Shown: piece after piece, positions 55,601 through 64,000 of the stretch | Position numbering within the stretch: the first letter of the stretch is position 1 | How the letters are laid out: the number at the start of each line of letters is the position of its first letter | DNA from: Deltaproteobacteria bacterium | Lineage (GTDB): Bacteria; Desulfobacterota; DSM-4660; Desulfatiglandales; Desulfatiglandaceae | NCBI GenBank assembly: GCA_019307815.1 | Contig: JAFDIV010000014.1 | Location: 31,744-95,743 of the forward strand | Length of the DNA stretch: 64,000 nucleotides | Direction of reading: 5' to 3' | Made by a program: the position numbers and the translations under genes | The notes under the pieces: model-generated | Databases searched by the model: none | Told to the model about the DNA's origin: nothing | Seen by the model: the letters and a program-made list of their open reading frames with translations, nothing else

Positions 55601-56314
55601 TTAAACAGTCATCTCACAGAATATACTGGACCCATCCACTTCTGTGATCTGTGGCGAGACGTGGAGATCCGAGACAAGGCTCAGGAATTCCTCGGCCCCA
55701 AAGGTAGTGGCCCTGAATCCGTCCTTGCAGACGATGACCCCGTTACCGGTGGCTTCGTAATCAATTTCCCCAAGGAGACCCAGTTCCGCCTGCCTTTGAA
55801 ACCACTCCAGGCGTTCATTCCAAAATCGAGGTGAGTAGCTGGAAAATAGGACCTTTCCTCCTGGACGGGTTACCCGCAGGGCCTCCAGGACAAGGCGTCG
55901 GGGCTCCACCTTAAAGGCAGAAATACCGTTCTGGATGCACACCACCCGATCAAAGACCCGCTTTCGAAATCCGAGCCTGGAGGCATCCATGGCTGCAAGG
56001 CGGCATGCAGGATGGCTGCCCACTTCTTCCCGGGCCAGGGCCAGGCTTTCAAGGGAATTATCGATTCCCACTACCATCTGAGCATGCCCTAAGATCCGTT
56101 TCAGTACCCGACCATAGCCACATCCCAGTTCCAGGACTAGGTGCTGGTGCTGTATTCTTTCCAGCACAAAGTCGATCTCGGCCTCCAGGTATTGCTTTAC
56201 CCGGGGCGAGGCGATTTCATAACAGGGCCGGAGGCGTTCAGCGGAAAGTTTTTTCTTATAGTAGTCGTCCAATTCCCTATTCCAAGTCAAAGAGAAAAAT
56301 GCTTTTATTCCCAA
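55601..56314 (-). CDS. Class I SAM-dependent methyltransferase
   Basis: 237 residues with the Rossmann methyltransferase motifs: VLELGCGYGRVLKRIL (motif I), GIDNSLESLALAR (motif II) and LRVTRPGGKVLFSSYSP (post II). The substrate is not evident. It is transcribed towards livH and ends about 250 bases before it. Confidence 0.88.
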   Translation of the reverse strand: MGIKAFFSLTWNRELDDYYKKKLSAERLRPCYEIASPRVKQYLEAEIDFVLERIQHQHLVLELGCGYGRVLKRILGHAQMVVGIDNSLESLALAREEVGSHPACRLAAMDASRLGFRKRVFDRVVCIQNGISAFKVEPRRLVLEALRVTRPGGKVLFSSYSPRFWNERLEWFQRQAELGLLGEIDYEATGNGVIVCKDGFRATTFGAEEFLSLVSDLHVSPQITEVDGSSIFCEMTV

Positions 56315-56498
56315 TATAAAAATATCATAAAAACAAGTAGAATTGCAGGGGTTCCATGGATTTTTTCACCCTACAGCTCTATCCGCATTAATTCTCTCAC
56401 AAAGCCCTTGATCTGGCACACCTTTGGGTGATATTTGCTCCTTGAAGGGCCAAGATAAGATCGGCCACCACCCCACCATGCCAAAGGAGGGCATATCT

Positions 56499-56969
56499 AT
56501 GGTATCTAATACCTGTTTGGCAAAATCCCGTGTGAAATATCTGATCGCTGCGGCTATCCTCATTTCCGCGATTCTTTCTACCGCGCTTGTAAATGCGAAC
56601 GAAGTCGAATTTCTCTATGATTTCCTGGAAGGCTCTTACCAGGTTATAGGAAGGTGGCCAGATTCCCAAGAGACATATTCTGGAAAAGTGACTCTAAGTC
56701 GGGAAGGCAATCATTTTAAAGTAACCCGGATCATCAACGGGAAAAGGATTGTAGGCACAGGCAGTATTGAGACAGCCACTGCTGACAAGGTCAAAGTCTT
56801 GCGCGTTCGTTTTGTCCATGGGGCAACCAAATATGAGGCCACTTATATAATAGGCTCAGACCTTGACAACTACGCCAGGCTAACTGGGTATGTATATATT
56901 AAAGGAGGCAAAACCAAGCAACCTGGCCTTGAGGCCCTGTTCATAGATCATCAGGCGGCAAAAAGTTAG
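56499..56969 (+). CDS. Exported hypothetical protein
   Basis: 156 residues with an N-terminal signal (VKYLIAAAILISAILSTALVNA). The mature part is beta-rich (FLEGSYQVIGRWPDSQETYS, LSREGNHFKVTRIINGKRIV), perhaps a small lipocalin-like or DUF-type fold. ATG at 56499 has AAAGGAGG eight bases upstream. No family recognised. It stands between the methyltransferase and the PilZ kinase. Confidence 0.65.
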   Translation: MVSNTCLAKSRVKYLIAAAILISAILSTALVNANEVEFLYDFLEGSYQVIGRWPDSQETYSGKVTLSREGNHFKVTRIINGKRIVGTGSIETATADKVKVLRVRFVHGATKYEATYIIGSDLDNYARLTGYVYIKGGKTKQPGLEALFIDHQAAKS

Positions 56970-57153
56970 GCAAACTCAACCCTTGACAGCCATACTACCA
57001 TTGAACTATCTATAATAACTAAAAAATTGCCAAGTATCAAAGCAGCACTGGATCTACCTGTCTCAGTGAGATAACCTAAACACATATTCCCCAAACTAAC
57101 CCCTAAAAAGATCATCCCAAAAAGTATTGTTCTTGAACTGAGGCCAGGCGATC

Positions 57154-58917
57154 ATGACAACGCTAAAAACAGATAAAAGGCGGGACCCACGAACCAAGTC
57201 AGAGCCGACCGAGGTGGCTCTTATCGTGCTTACGCCTGAGGAAATTTCCGAACGTTCGCTTGAGGCATTTTATGTGGAATTGATCAATAGGAGTCAAGGT
57301 GGTGCTCTTATCAAAACAGATAAAGAAATCAGACCCCTTACGCCCATATCTTTTCAGGCATATGACGCCCGTTCCAGGGCGTGGGTGGTGTTTCCCGGCC
57401 TTGTTCGATGGATCGCCAGGGACCCTAGAAATATACACTCGTTTTTGGTGGGTATTGAATTCTGGGAGACAGACCATGAAGAGAGAGAGCTCCGCGTCGA
57501 AGACCTTCCCCAAAAAAGGCTCCCTTTTCCCTCTGACTATGAGTTCTTCCAGAAATCCCCTCTCCTGAGACACATGGGCAGCGAAGCCATGTGCGCGTTT
57601 CTGAACAATATAACTCATAAGCAGGTACACGCTGGAGAGCGTTTCATAACTCAAGGGGAAGAAGGGAATACACTCTACTTCATACAATCCGGGTCGTGTA
57701 AGATTATAGTGGAGAAGGGGGGAGAACTGATCCCCATATCCACCTGCCACCAAGGAGATGTCCTTGGAGAAATGGCGCTCCTGACCGGAGAGCCTAGAAG
57801 CGCCCATGTTGAGGCAGAAACTGATATGAGTCTCTGGGGCCTGACACGGGCGCATTTCGAGCAGATCTCCCAGAGGTTCCCGGACTTAAGGGTTTTACTA
57901 ACTGAAATCGTATCTGAGAGATTTTCCACCACCAAGGAAATAGCCGAAAGGAAGATCGGTAAGTATATTGTCACGGATATAATTGGACAAGGCAGTTACA
58001 GCGTAGTTTACAAAGGAAAACATGCCGGTTTGGATATGCCTGTATGCGTCAAGATGCTTAAGCATAACCTGGCCATGGATCCTGGCTTTCAAAGGGCCTT
58101 TAGGCAGGAAGCAAGAATCATAGCAGGCTTCAATCATCCAAATATCGTCAGGGTGCACGACATAGAAGAACGCTACCGAACCCTTTTCATCATTATGGAA
58201 TATCTCGAAGGCGTATCCCTGAGATACCTTCTGGATCACGGCCCTCCGCTCTCTTACCAGCGCATCTTGAGTATTTTGATACAGGCATGTGCGGGGCTCG
58301 ACTATGCCCACAAAAAGGGAATAGTGCATCGCGACATAAAACCCGCCAACCTCTTCTTGCTATCAGGGGATCAGGTGAAGATCCTGGACTTTGGAGTCGC
58401 TGCCCCAACCGGGGCAGAAGCAGGTAATGTTGCCGGGACCATTCATTATCTGGCGCCGGAGCAGATTGCATGTGATCCAGTAGATGAGCGCATTGATATA
58501 TATGCATTGGGCATAAGTGCATATGAAATGGTAACAGGGCAAAGGCCCTACTGCGCAGATGATCCAGAATCTCTGATAACAATGCATCTAGGGGAGGATA
58601 TCCCAGATCCTGCTACAAGTAGACCGGATATACCTGAAGAACTACGGGCATTCATCATTACTGCATGCAGACGTGATCCTGATGAAAGATACCGGGATTT
58701 TGGCGAGGCAGTACAGGAGTTGCAATCCCTGGCTGACAAGTTCGGGATGAAGGTGGAAAACGGGTTTCCCCAAAAAAAGAAAATGACCACCATTAATCTT
58801 GTCTATGATGATTCGGACCAGGACTCTGTAAACCGACTACTGGAGGAATTCAGTGCCAAGGCTGAAAAGCTGGGTATTATGTTAAAGACATCCAATTTAC
58901 GAGACCTCCCTAAGTAA
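57154..58917 (+). CDS. Ser/Thr protein kinase with N-terminal PilZ and cyclic-nucleotide-binding domains
   Basis: 587 residues in three parts. PilZ (1-110): RRDPR gives the RxxxR motif (residues 9-13) and NRSQGG the second c-di-GMP motif (45-50). A cNMP-binding domain (about 140-260) has GERFITQGEEGNTLYFIQSG and GDVLGEMALLTGEPRSAHV. A Hanks kinase (about 268-530) has GQGSYSVVYKG, lysine in VCVKML near 298, HRDIKPANL near 392 and DFGVAAP near 411, so all catalytic residues are present. The remaining tail is short. I infer a soluble kinase gated by cyclic di-nucleotide and cyclic mononucleotide signals. It stands alone with 184 bases upstream. Confidence 0.9.
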   Translation: MTTLKTDKRRDPRTKSEPTEVALIVLTPEEISERSLEAFYVELINRSQGGALIKTDKEIRPLTPISFQAYDARSRAWVVFPGLVRWIARDPRNIHSFLVGIEFWETDHEERELRVEDLPQKRLPFPSDYEFFQKSPLLRHMGSEAMCAFLNNITHKQVHAGERFITQGEEGNTLYFIQSGSCKIIVEKGGELIPISTCHQGDVLGEMALLTGEPRSAHVEAETDMSLWGLTRAHFEQISQRFPDLRVLLTEIVSERFSTTKEIAERKIGKYIVTDIIGQGSYSVVYKGKHAGLDMPVCVKMLKHNLAMDPGFQRAFRQEARIIAGFNHPNIVRVHDIEERYRTLFIIMEYLEGVSLRYLLDHGPPLSYQRILSILIQACAGLDYAHKKGIVHRDIKPANLFLLSGDQVKILDFGVAAPTGAEAGNVAGTIHYLAPEQIACDPVDERIDIYALGISAYEMVTGQRPYCADDPESLITMHLGEDIPDPATSRPDIPEELRAFIITACRRDPDERYRDFGEAVQELQSLADKFGMKVENGFPQKKKMTTINLVYDDSDQDSVNRLLEEFSAKAEKLGIMLKTSNLRDLPK

Positions 58918-59056
58918 CTATAAGTTCTTGTCAAATTCGCCTCCCTCCCTTTATCCACCTCAATTCCCCCTTTATACCAAACAATATATCCTTTCTGCTC
59001 ACTCCAAATATCTTTCCTAATTGCTTGCATTCCTTATTTTCTTATTGTTTTTGCGC

Positions 59057-59102
59057 TTGACATGAATACATAATGCATACATAATGAACAATAAATGTAT
59101 TC
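59057..59102 (+). promoter_or_regulatory. Promoter and candidate GntR operator
   Basis: TTGACA (59057-59062), a 17-base spacer and CATAAT (59080-59085) form a good promoter. Overlapping it are two direct copies of ATACATAATG (59066-59075, 59077-59086) and an inverted pair GAATACAT/ATGTATTC (59064-59071, 59095-59102). This suits autoregulation by the GntR protein just downstream. Confidence 0.65.
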
Positions 59103-59168
59103 TTGATGAATTTATATTTGCCTCCATTTATCGGGAACACCCACATTCTTTTAAAAAAGGAACACCCC

Positions 59169-59798
59169 ATGGATCCGATCGCAATCTATGAAGATCTGAA
59201 AGAAAGAATTATCTGGTTGGAGATAGAACCCGGCCGCACACTCAATTTGACTGAACTGGCGCAGACCTATGGGGTCAGCCGAAATCCGGTGATGATCGCC
59301 TTAACCCGTTTGAATGCCGAGGAATGGGTTATTCGCAATGGAGTTCATTTTGTGGTGAGCCCACTCACCATAGACCGCATGCGTGAACTCACCGAGATTC
59401 GAGCAGTACTGGAGATTCAGGCCAATATCTGGGCCATGAACCGCATCACGGAACAAGGGCTGGCCGAGTTAAGGGCATTGCGGGATGAAATCAAGAGCCT
59501 TACTTCCGCAGCTACCAACAGGCAAATTGTTCAACTGGACTTTAGGTTCCATCATTTACTCTATCGGCAGACCCAAAACCATCAGCTTGCCCAACTCCTG
59601 GAACGTCTGTTAAGCCATTACCTTCGTTTTTGGCTTTCTGGCCCCCACAAAATAGAAATCGATTCCTTTTTCAGAGAGGCCCTGGAAATTATTCAGGCCA
59701 TCGAGACTAAAGATGAAGTTCGGCTTAGGGCCGCCTCTAGTGCCCATATCAAGGTTTCTTTAGATACAATTATGGGGATCAACCCCGATATCTCATGA
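59169..59798 (+). CDS. GntR-family regulator (FCD type)
   Basis: 209 residues. The winged helix contains LNLTELAQTYGVSRNPVMIAL; an FCD ligand-binding domain follows (MRELTEIRAVLEIQANIWAM, FRFHHLLYRQTQN with conserved histidines). ATG at 59169 has AAAGGA seven bases upstream. It probably controls the aminotransferase that follows 61 bases later, in response to an acid ligand bound by the FCD domain. Confidence 0.9.
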   Translation: MDPIAIYEDLKERIIWLEIEPGRTLNLTELAQTYGVSRNPVMIALTRLNAEEWVIRNGVHFVVSPLTIDRMRELTEIRAVLEIQANIWAMNRITEQGLAELRALRDEIKSLTSAATNRQIVQLDFRFHHLLYRQTQNHQLAQLLERLLSHYLRFWLSGPHKIEIDSFFREALEIIQAIETKDEVRLRAASSAHIKVSLDTIMGINPDIS

Positions 59799-59859
59799 GC
59801 TCATGAATTTTTCTGTGAAGCATCAGCAACATTATACTATGATTAAAAGGGAGGAAAAC

Positions 59860-61023
59860 ATGAAACTAGCCAATCGCTTGAATGATTTTGAGGCCTATCT
59901 GGGAACGGCGATGAACCTCATTTTGACCAAGATGAAAGAGGAAGGTAAAGACGTTATCAACCTGGGTCTTGGGGATCCAGACGTCACACCTCCTGAGCAC
60001 ATGCGCAAATCCCTGGCAGACGCCTGTTACGATCCCAATAACCACCATTACCCTAGCTTTTACTCTCCCATGCCCCTCAAACAGGCCATTGCCGGCTGGT
60101 ACGAGAGGCATTACGGGGTTCAATGCAATCCAGAAACTGAGGTTCTGCCATTATTAGGGGCGGCTAATGGACTGTTTCATATCCACACCTGCTTATTGGA
60201 TCACGGAGATACAGCCCTGGTGCCTGATCCTTGCTACCCTTCTTACGTGGCTGGTGTAAAAATTGCGGGGGGCATTGTCGAGCCAGTACCGCTCCTAAGG
60301 GAAAACCGCTTTCTACCCGACCTGGATGCCATAGATCCGGACATGGCCCGCCGGGCCAAGATGATCTGGATTAATTACCCCAACAACCCAACAGCCGCCC
60401 ATGCCGACCTTGATTTTTATGCCCGCCTGGTGGACTGGGCCAAAGAATATGATGTGGCTGTTATTTCGGACAATCCCTATTCCAAGATTTGCTTTGACGG
60501 CTATACTGCCCCCTCATTTCTGCAGGTCCCTGGGGCCAAAGACGTAGGGGTTGAACTTAACTCCATTTCCAAGGCATATAATGCCTGCGGATGGCGCATC
60601 GGTTTCATGCTCGGCAATCCAGAGATCATCGCAGCCATGAATAAAATTAAGTCCCACTCAGACCGGGGCATCTTCTACCCATTACAGGTAGCAGCTACCG
60701 AAGCCCTCAATGGACCGGACCAATTCATGGAAGAACGTAACCAGATGTACCGGGAACGCCGGGACGTAGTGGTGGAGGGCTTGCGCAAGTGCGGTATTGA
60801 TGTGGACAGCCCCAAGGGAACCTTTTATATCTGGGCCCCCCTGCCCCAAGGGGTCAGTGATTCCAAGAAATGGTGCTTCCAGGTATTAGACGAAATCGCA
60901 GTCTGGATGATCCCCGGCTCCATGTATGGCAAATACGGTGAAGGCTATTTCCGAATTGCCCTGACCCATCCGGTTGAACGCCTTGCAGAGGCCATGGACA
61001 GGCTCAATAAGTTTTTGGGATAA
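59860..61023 (+). CDS. PLP-dependent aminotransferase (LL-DAP aminotransferase-like)
   Basis: 387 residues of class I/II aminotransferase. PLP lysine lies in NSISKAYNACGWRIGF; NYPNNPTAA and ISDNPYSKICFDG are typical. The sequence resembles LL-diaminopimelate aminotransferase (DapL) but related alanine or aspartate transferases share this form. ATG at 59860 has GGGAGG upstream. Its regulator is the preceding GntR gene, so it may be for an inducible catabolic or salvage step rather than lysine synthesis. Confidence 0.85.
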   Translation: MKLANRLNDFEAYLGTAMNLILTKMKEEGKDVINLGLGDPDVTPPEHMRKSLADACYDPNNHHYPSFYSPMPLKQAIAGWYERHYGVQCNPETEVLPLLGAANGLFHIHTCLLDHGDTALVPDPCYPSYVAGVKIAGGIVEPVPLLRENRFLPDLDAIDPDMARRAKMIWINYPNNPTAAHADLDFYARLVDWAKEYDVAVISDNPYSKICFDGYTAPSFLQVPGAKDVGVELNSISKAYNACGWRIGFMLGNPEIIAAMNKIKSHSDRGIFYPLQVAATEALNGPDQFMEERNQMYRERRDVVVEGLRKCGIDVDSPKGTFYIWAPLPQGVSDSKKWCFQVLDEIAVWMIPGSMYGKYGEGYFRIALTHPVERLAEAMDRLNKFLG

Positions 61024-61056
61024 CATGTAAAACTCAAGGACTTCTGTCTCGGCGTT

Positions 61057-61635
61057 CTACGGTAAGCTTTTTGCCGTAATCTTTACGCTTTTGAGAAGGC
61101 TGGTGAATATGGACAAAAATTTAGGTTCTTCTGAGGAATCATCGAATTTTTTCAGCCAGCTCTTTATATACCCGGTATCTATCTCAGGGTTTTTCTTGAG
61201 GATGATTTCGATATCTTCGAGATCTCTGGGTCTACCCGCAAATATCTTATGAATGACAATATCTTCAGGGGCGGCAAACTTGACCTTATCCCCTCCTATC
61301 TTTATGGCCTTGGCTCGCTTTATAGCCTCCCTTTCATATGGGGTAAAAGAGAAGATAAAATCCACGCGAATGCCAGAATCCTTTTCAACCGTGGGCAATA
61401 CCATGGTCTGCGTCACGAACGATTTTATGTCTTCGGGTAGAGACTCCAGTGGAATCCCCTGAATTGCTCTCATAAGTTCATCCAGCCACGTTGTATCACA
61501 CCCCAATGTTATATCTATATCACGGGTAAGACGTGGCTCTCCATATAGTAAAACTGCTTGCCCTCCAATGACCATATAAGGGAGTTTGTACTTTTCCAAT
61601 GAACGGGCTATCTTTCCGAGAAGCTCTTCGAACAT
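61057..61635 (-). CDS. Nucleotidyltransferase, AbiEii/MNT-like, possible toxin
   Basis: 192 residues. MVIGGQAVLLYGEPRLTRDI is a nucleotidyltransferase GGxA...DxD motif; RVDFIFSF supplies another acidic residue. It resembles stand-alone nucleotidyltransferases of AbiEii/MNT type that act as toxins on RNA or in abortive infection. The upstream 73-residue gene overlaps it by 28 bases, so the two form a coupled pair. Confidence 0.75.
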   Translation of the reverse strand: MFEELLGKIARSLEKYKLPYMVIGGQAVLLYGEPRLTRDIDITLGCDTTWLDELMRAIQGIPLESLPEDIKSFVTQTMVLPTVEKDSGIRVDFIFSFTPYEREAIKRAKAIKIGGDKVKFAAPEDIVIHKIFAGRPRDLEDIEIILKKNPEIDTGYIKSWLKKFDDSSEEPKFLSIFTSLLKSVKITAKSLP

Positions 61636-61829
61636 GAATTCAGTATCCTTGCCACTCTTATATCAACTTCAATTCCTTCCATAGGGTCCTCTGGTGGAAG
61701 TATGCCTAGGTTTTGCGCCTCTCTCCACATGCCCTCAAATAGCCTCAGCGCCTCTACATAGGTAAGCCGCCATTTGCCAGTAACAAATTTGTCATTAAGT
61801 TCTTTTAGTAATTTTTCATTTGTTATCAT
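61608..61829 (-). CDS. Small partner of the nucleotidyltransferase, possible antitoxin
   Basis: 73 residues with LTYVEALRLFEGMWREAQNL and a PPEDPMEGIEVDIRVARILN tail. It overlaps the nucleotidyltransferase gene by 28 bases. The size and coupling suggest an antitoxin or accessory subunit. No known fold is recognised. Confidence 0.6.
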   Translation of the reverse strand: MITNEKLLKELNDKFVTGKWRLTYVEALRLFEGMWREAQNLGILPPEDPMEGIEVDIRVARILNSCSKSFSER

Positions 61830-62082
61830 TATTTCATTATACCTGTTTTGGGTTTTAAATACTACTAGTTCGACTCATGCATCATATCTCTTGCTAGCAA
61901 TTTGTTCTTTCGACCAAGCTGACGTGTTTCATCAGGGGTATCGCTTATTATTTTGAATTTGGACTTTGAAATCCTCTTTTTATCTCTCCAAACAGCACCA
62001 CCACAAAACGACCAAAACTTTCTTCTGATATGGTCATATTGCCATGGTTATATGAAAAATCAAGCACTGAAAGCTTTGGGAA

Positions 62083-63423
62083 TCAAAAATCAACCGGGCT
62101 CTTTACAGCGAGCCCTGGCTTGTTCAATACATGGGTATAGATCATGGTGGTGGACACATCAGAGTGGCCCAGAAGTTCCTGAACTGTTCGGATGTCATAA
62201 CCTCTTTCCAGAAGATGGGTGGCAAAGGAGTGACGCAATGTATGGCATGTCACGCGCTTGGCAATGCCCGCCCTTTTTGCTGCTTCCTTTACAGCCCTTT
62301 GAATGCCGCTCGCATGCATGTGATGCCGCCGGACTGTCTTCGTAACTGGATCAACAGAAAGCCTTGGGGATGGAAAAACATATTGCCAGATCCATTCCTT
62401 TGACGCATTGGGGTATTTGCGTTCCAGGGCCGGCCATATATAGACCCCCGGGATACCCCCCTCCCGGTCCTTTTCATATAACCTTCGTGTGTAACCTAAT
62501 TGTTCCCGCAATAAGGGGATATACTTCTCAGGCAGCACCGTAACACGATCCTTTTGACCTTTGCCGTCCCTCACGATGATCTGTCGCGCTTCAAAGTCTA
62601 TGTCCTTTACCCGCAATCTCAAGCATTCCATCAACCTTAACCCTGCCCCGTACATTAGACCTGCCATGATGAGATGCATACCAACCAATTGAGCCAGCAG
62701 TTTTCTAACCTCTGTGGCTGTCAAAACCTCAGGAATTCTCTTAGGCCGTTTTGCCCTGGCAAAATCCCCAAACTCTCCGGGATCAACCTTCAATACCTGG
62801 CTAAAGAGAAACACAATTGCGTTAAGTGCCTGATTCTGGGTGCTCGCTGACACGAGTCGCACTTCAGCCAGATAATCTAGGTATTCCCGAACGTGCTGGG
62901 GACCCAATTCCTCGGGCGCCTTAAGCCCATGAAATGCAAGGAACCTTTGTATCCATTGTTCATATGCCTGTTCAGTATGATACGAATAATGCCTGACTCT
63001 CAGCTCTGCCCTCAATCGTTCAAAGAGCTGATTGAATCTCTCTTTCATCTTGTCCTTTTCTGTCACCCGATCCCTGAATTCTTGATCGCCTTCCCCTCTC
63101 CTGCTTGGCCGTAAGCTACCCTGCCCTTTTCCAACATCCCCTTTGGTATCTAATCTGAGAAATCTGTCGTAAAGGAATCCCAGCGCATCCCTGGCCTGTT
63201 TCACCTGCCATTCCTCAATACCCTTTTGGTTTTTAAGGGCCTCCAGAAAGTCTTGAATATCTGTCTCGGTCCTTTCTTTTAGAGGTTTATTCTTCAAAGA
63301 TACTGCAAACTTTTGCGCCCATCTCACATACCACTCTGCAAACCGCGGGGCTATTCCTGAATCGACAACAGCCTGCCTGTATTGCTCCCAGAATTTACTG
63401 ATATTCCTTGCCTTGGTTTCCAT
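62083..63423 (-). CDS. intI: Integron integrase with N-terminal extension
   Basis: 446-residue tyrosine recombinase. From about residue 135 it matches integron integrases: [18 protein letters not shown] (core-binding), [16 protein letters not shown] (first catalytic Arg), the IntI-specific insert with [20 protein letters not shown], then [13 protein letters not shown] and [14 protein letters not shown] with the catalytic Tyr. The first ~130 residues are an extra domain ([20 protein letters not shown]) like a second SAM-like core-binding fold. It reads left; cassettes would be expected to its right. No clear attI or attC was found by eye there. Confidence 0.9.
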   Translation of the reverse strand: METKARNISKFWEQYRQAVVDSGIAPRFAEWYVRWAQKFAVSLKNKPLKERTETDIQDFLEALKNQKGIEEWQVKQARDALGFLYDRFLRLDTKGDVGKGQGSLRPSRRGEGDQEFRDRVTEKDKMKERFNQLFERLRAELRVRHYSYHTEQAYEQWIQRFLAFHGLKAPEELGPQHVREYLDYLAEVRLVSASTQNQALNAIVFLFSQVLKVDPGEFGDFARAKRPKRIPEVLTATEVRKLLAQLVGMHLIMAGLMYGAGLRLMECLRLRVKDIDFEARQIIVRDGKGQKDRVTVLPEKYIPLLREQLGYTRRLYEKDREGGIPGVYIWPALERKYPNASKEWIWQYVFPSPRLSVDPVTKTVRRHHMHASGIQRAVKEAAKRAGIAKRVTCHTLRHSFATHLLERGYDIRTVQELLGHSDVSTTMIYTHVLNKPGLAVKSPVDF

Positions 63424-63537
63424 ACCTACTATCCTATCTAGCTCCTTTCCTCAGCGTGTACTGTACTATATAGAGTAATTTCATATTGTCAACACCCGAA
63501 TTCTATGATAAATATTACTCCAGTTTCAAGATACTAA

Positions 63538-63897
63538 ATGTTGGACCTATCAGGGATGGACCTTATCAAATTAGTTCGAGAAATTCCAGAAGGAGACGTT
63601 GGACACAGTGCCGTGACCGATCGTCTCAACCTGAAACGTGAAATTAGTCGATTTTGCAGGGACCCCTTAAAGGTCTGCCTAACTCTCATAAATGATAGGG
63701 AGGCCCTACTATTTAGTGGCGATATAGGAAGGTACCTTCAAGCATTCGACTGGTACTCCCTATGTCTTAAGCGAACGTTTAATCTCTGTTCTATAGCGAG
63801 ATTATACGATAAAGAAATCAAGGGGCATCCTGTAAATAGGAAGTATTCACCAAGACAAAAATCAATAGCGACAAAAGCGAAAGCAGTGGTAGTGTAA
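63538..63897 (+). CDS. Hypothetical protein, possible cassette-like gene
   Basis: 119 residues starting at ATG, on the side of intI where cassettes would lie and reading away from it. The middle (KVCLTLINDREALLFSGDIG, YLQAFDWYSLCLKRTFNLC) looks protein-like but has no recognised family. No ribosome-binding site is visible. Its end coincides with the start of the insertion sequence, so it may be cut short. Confidence 0.35.
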   Translation: MLDLSGMDLIKLVREIPEGDVGHSAVTDRLNLKREISRFCRDPLKVCLTLINDREALLFSGDIGRYLQAFDWYSLCLKRTFNLCSIARLYDKEIKGHPVNRKYSPRQKSIATKAKAVVV

Positions 63898-64000
63898 TAT
63901 TTTTTGTGTAAATTTTTTGAGGGGTAGAAAAAAGGGCGCTTTTCCTTTACAAGGGTTTTGACACAAAAACCTAAAAGAAAGGAGAAGCACCCATGAAACT
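63898..64000 (+). mobile_element. Left end of an insertion sequence (IS256-like)
   Basis: TTTTTTGTGTAAATTTTTTG begins an AT-rich terminus of a form common in IS256-type elements, with a matching inner ACACAAAA. An AAAGAAAGGAG site precedes ATG at 63993, where a transposase would start. The element continues outside the window. Confidence 0.55.

Noticed and set aside
63424..63897. attC/attI sites beside the integron integrase
   Set aside because: GTTGGAC core-like sites occur at about 63539 and 63598, but no paired RYYYAAC box or imperfect palindrome with them was found.
1..64000. CRISPR array
   Set aside because: No regularly spaced direct repeats were seen on either strand; the repeats present are dispersed and palindromic.

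Overview
This window reads as a chromosome segment of an anaerobic Desulfobacterota-type (former deltaproteobacterial) organism, probably a sulfate reducer or a close relative. The evidence is an Rnf ion-pumping complex, the siroheme-dependent (Ahb) heme pathway, a CooT-type nickel protein, a FeoAB/DtxR iron system, a complete liv branched-chain amino-acid ABC transporter, and TIGR04219-like and LPP20/FlgT-like envelope proteins. Most of the window is ordinary housekeeping; accessory DNA lies at about 27.6-33.4 kb, 36.9-37.2 kb and 61-64 kb.

Layout. 0-3.5 kb (+): end of an rnf operon (rnfE partial, rnfA, and an rnfB fused to a GltD-like flavoprotein), meeting rseC tail to tail. 3.9-5.1 kb: an M24-fold protein that has lost metal ligands. 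5.1-12.8 kb (-): thrS-infC-rpmI-rplT-pheS-pheT-merR, with a promoter and an attenuator-like hairpin before thrS and an ATA start for infC. 13.1-20.9 kb (-): tRNA-Val(GAC), pgsA, three envelope genes, miaA, mutL and a phospholipase-C-like gene. 20.9-26.4 kb (-): a GAPDH overlapping a 1405-residue PPDK-like protein without the PEP barrel. 26.8-31.3 kb: radC, a PIN-toxin pair, tRNA-Leu(TAG), cooT, a lactonase-like protein and a DHH-CBS protein. 31.3-33.4 kb: a transposase remnant and a MORC/Hsp90-like ATPase. 33.4-36.7 kb (-): dtxR-feoA-feoB, with feoB split by one base and two matching iron-box palindromes. 37.2-41 kb (-): ahbC-hemB-ahbD-ahbB. 41-43 kb: a ClpX-like ATPase with a C-terminal extension. 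43-49.6 kb: purL (PurS-fused), purQ, an unannotated small basic protein, a thiolase, recO. 49.7-55.4 kb (-): an outer-membrane barrel protein and livHMGFK. 55.6-61 kb: a methyltransferase, a secreted protein, a PilZ-cNMP-Ser/Thr kinase, and a GntR regulator with an aminotransferase. 61-64 kb: a nucleotidyltransferase pair, an integron integrase with an N-terminal extension, and the left end of an insertion sequence.

A family of dispersed GC-rich intergenic repeats recurs across the window (3.6, 8.0-8.4, 26.6, 37.1 and 47.1 kb); one copy lies inside a roughly 307 bp MITE-like element. The best leads for new biology are the RnfB-flavoprotein fusion, the PilZ-cNMP-kinase, the PPDK-like/GAPDH pair, the N-terminally extended integron integrase, and the repeat/MITE family. 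I found no CRISPR array, rRNA or prophage.
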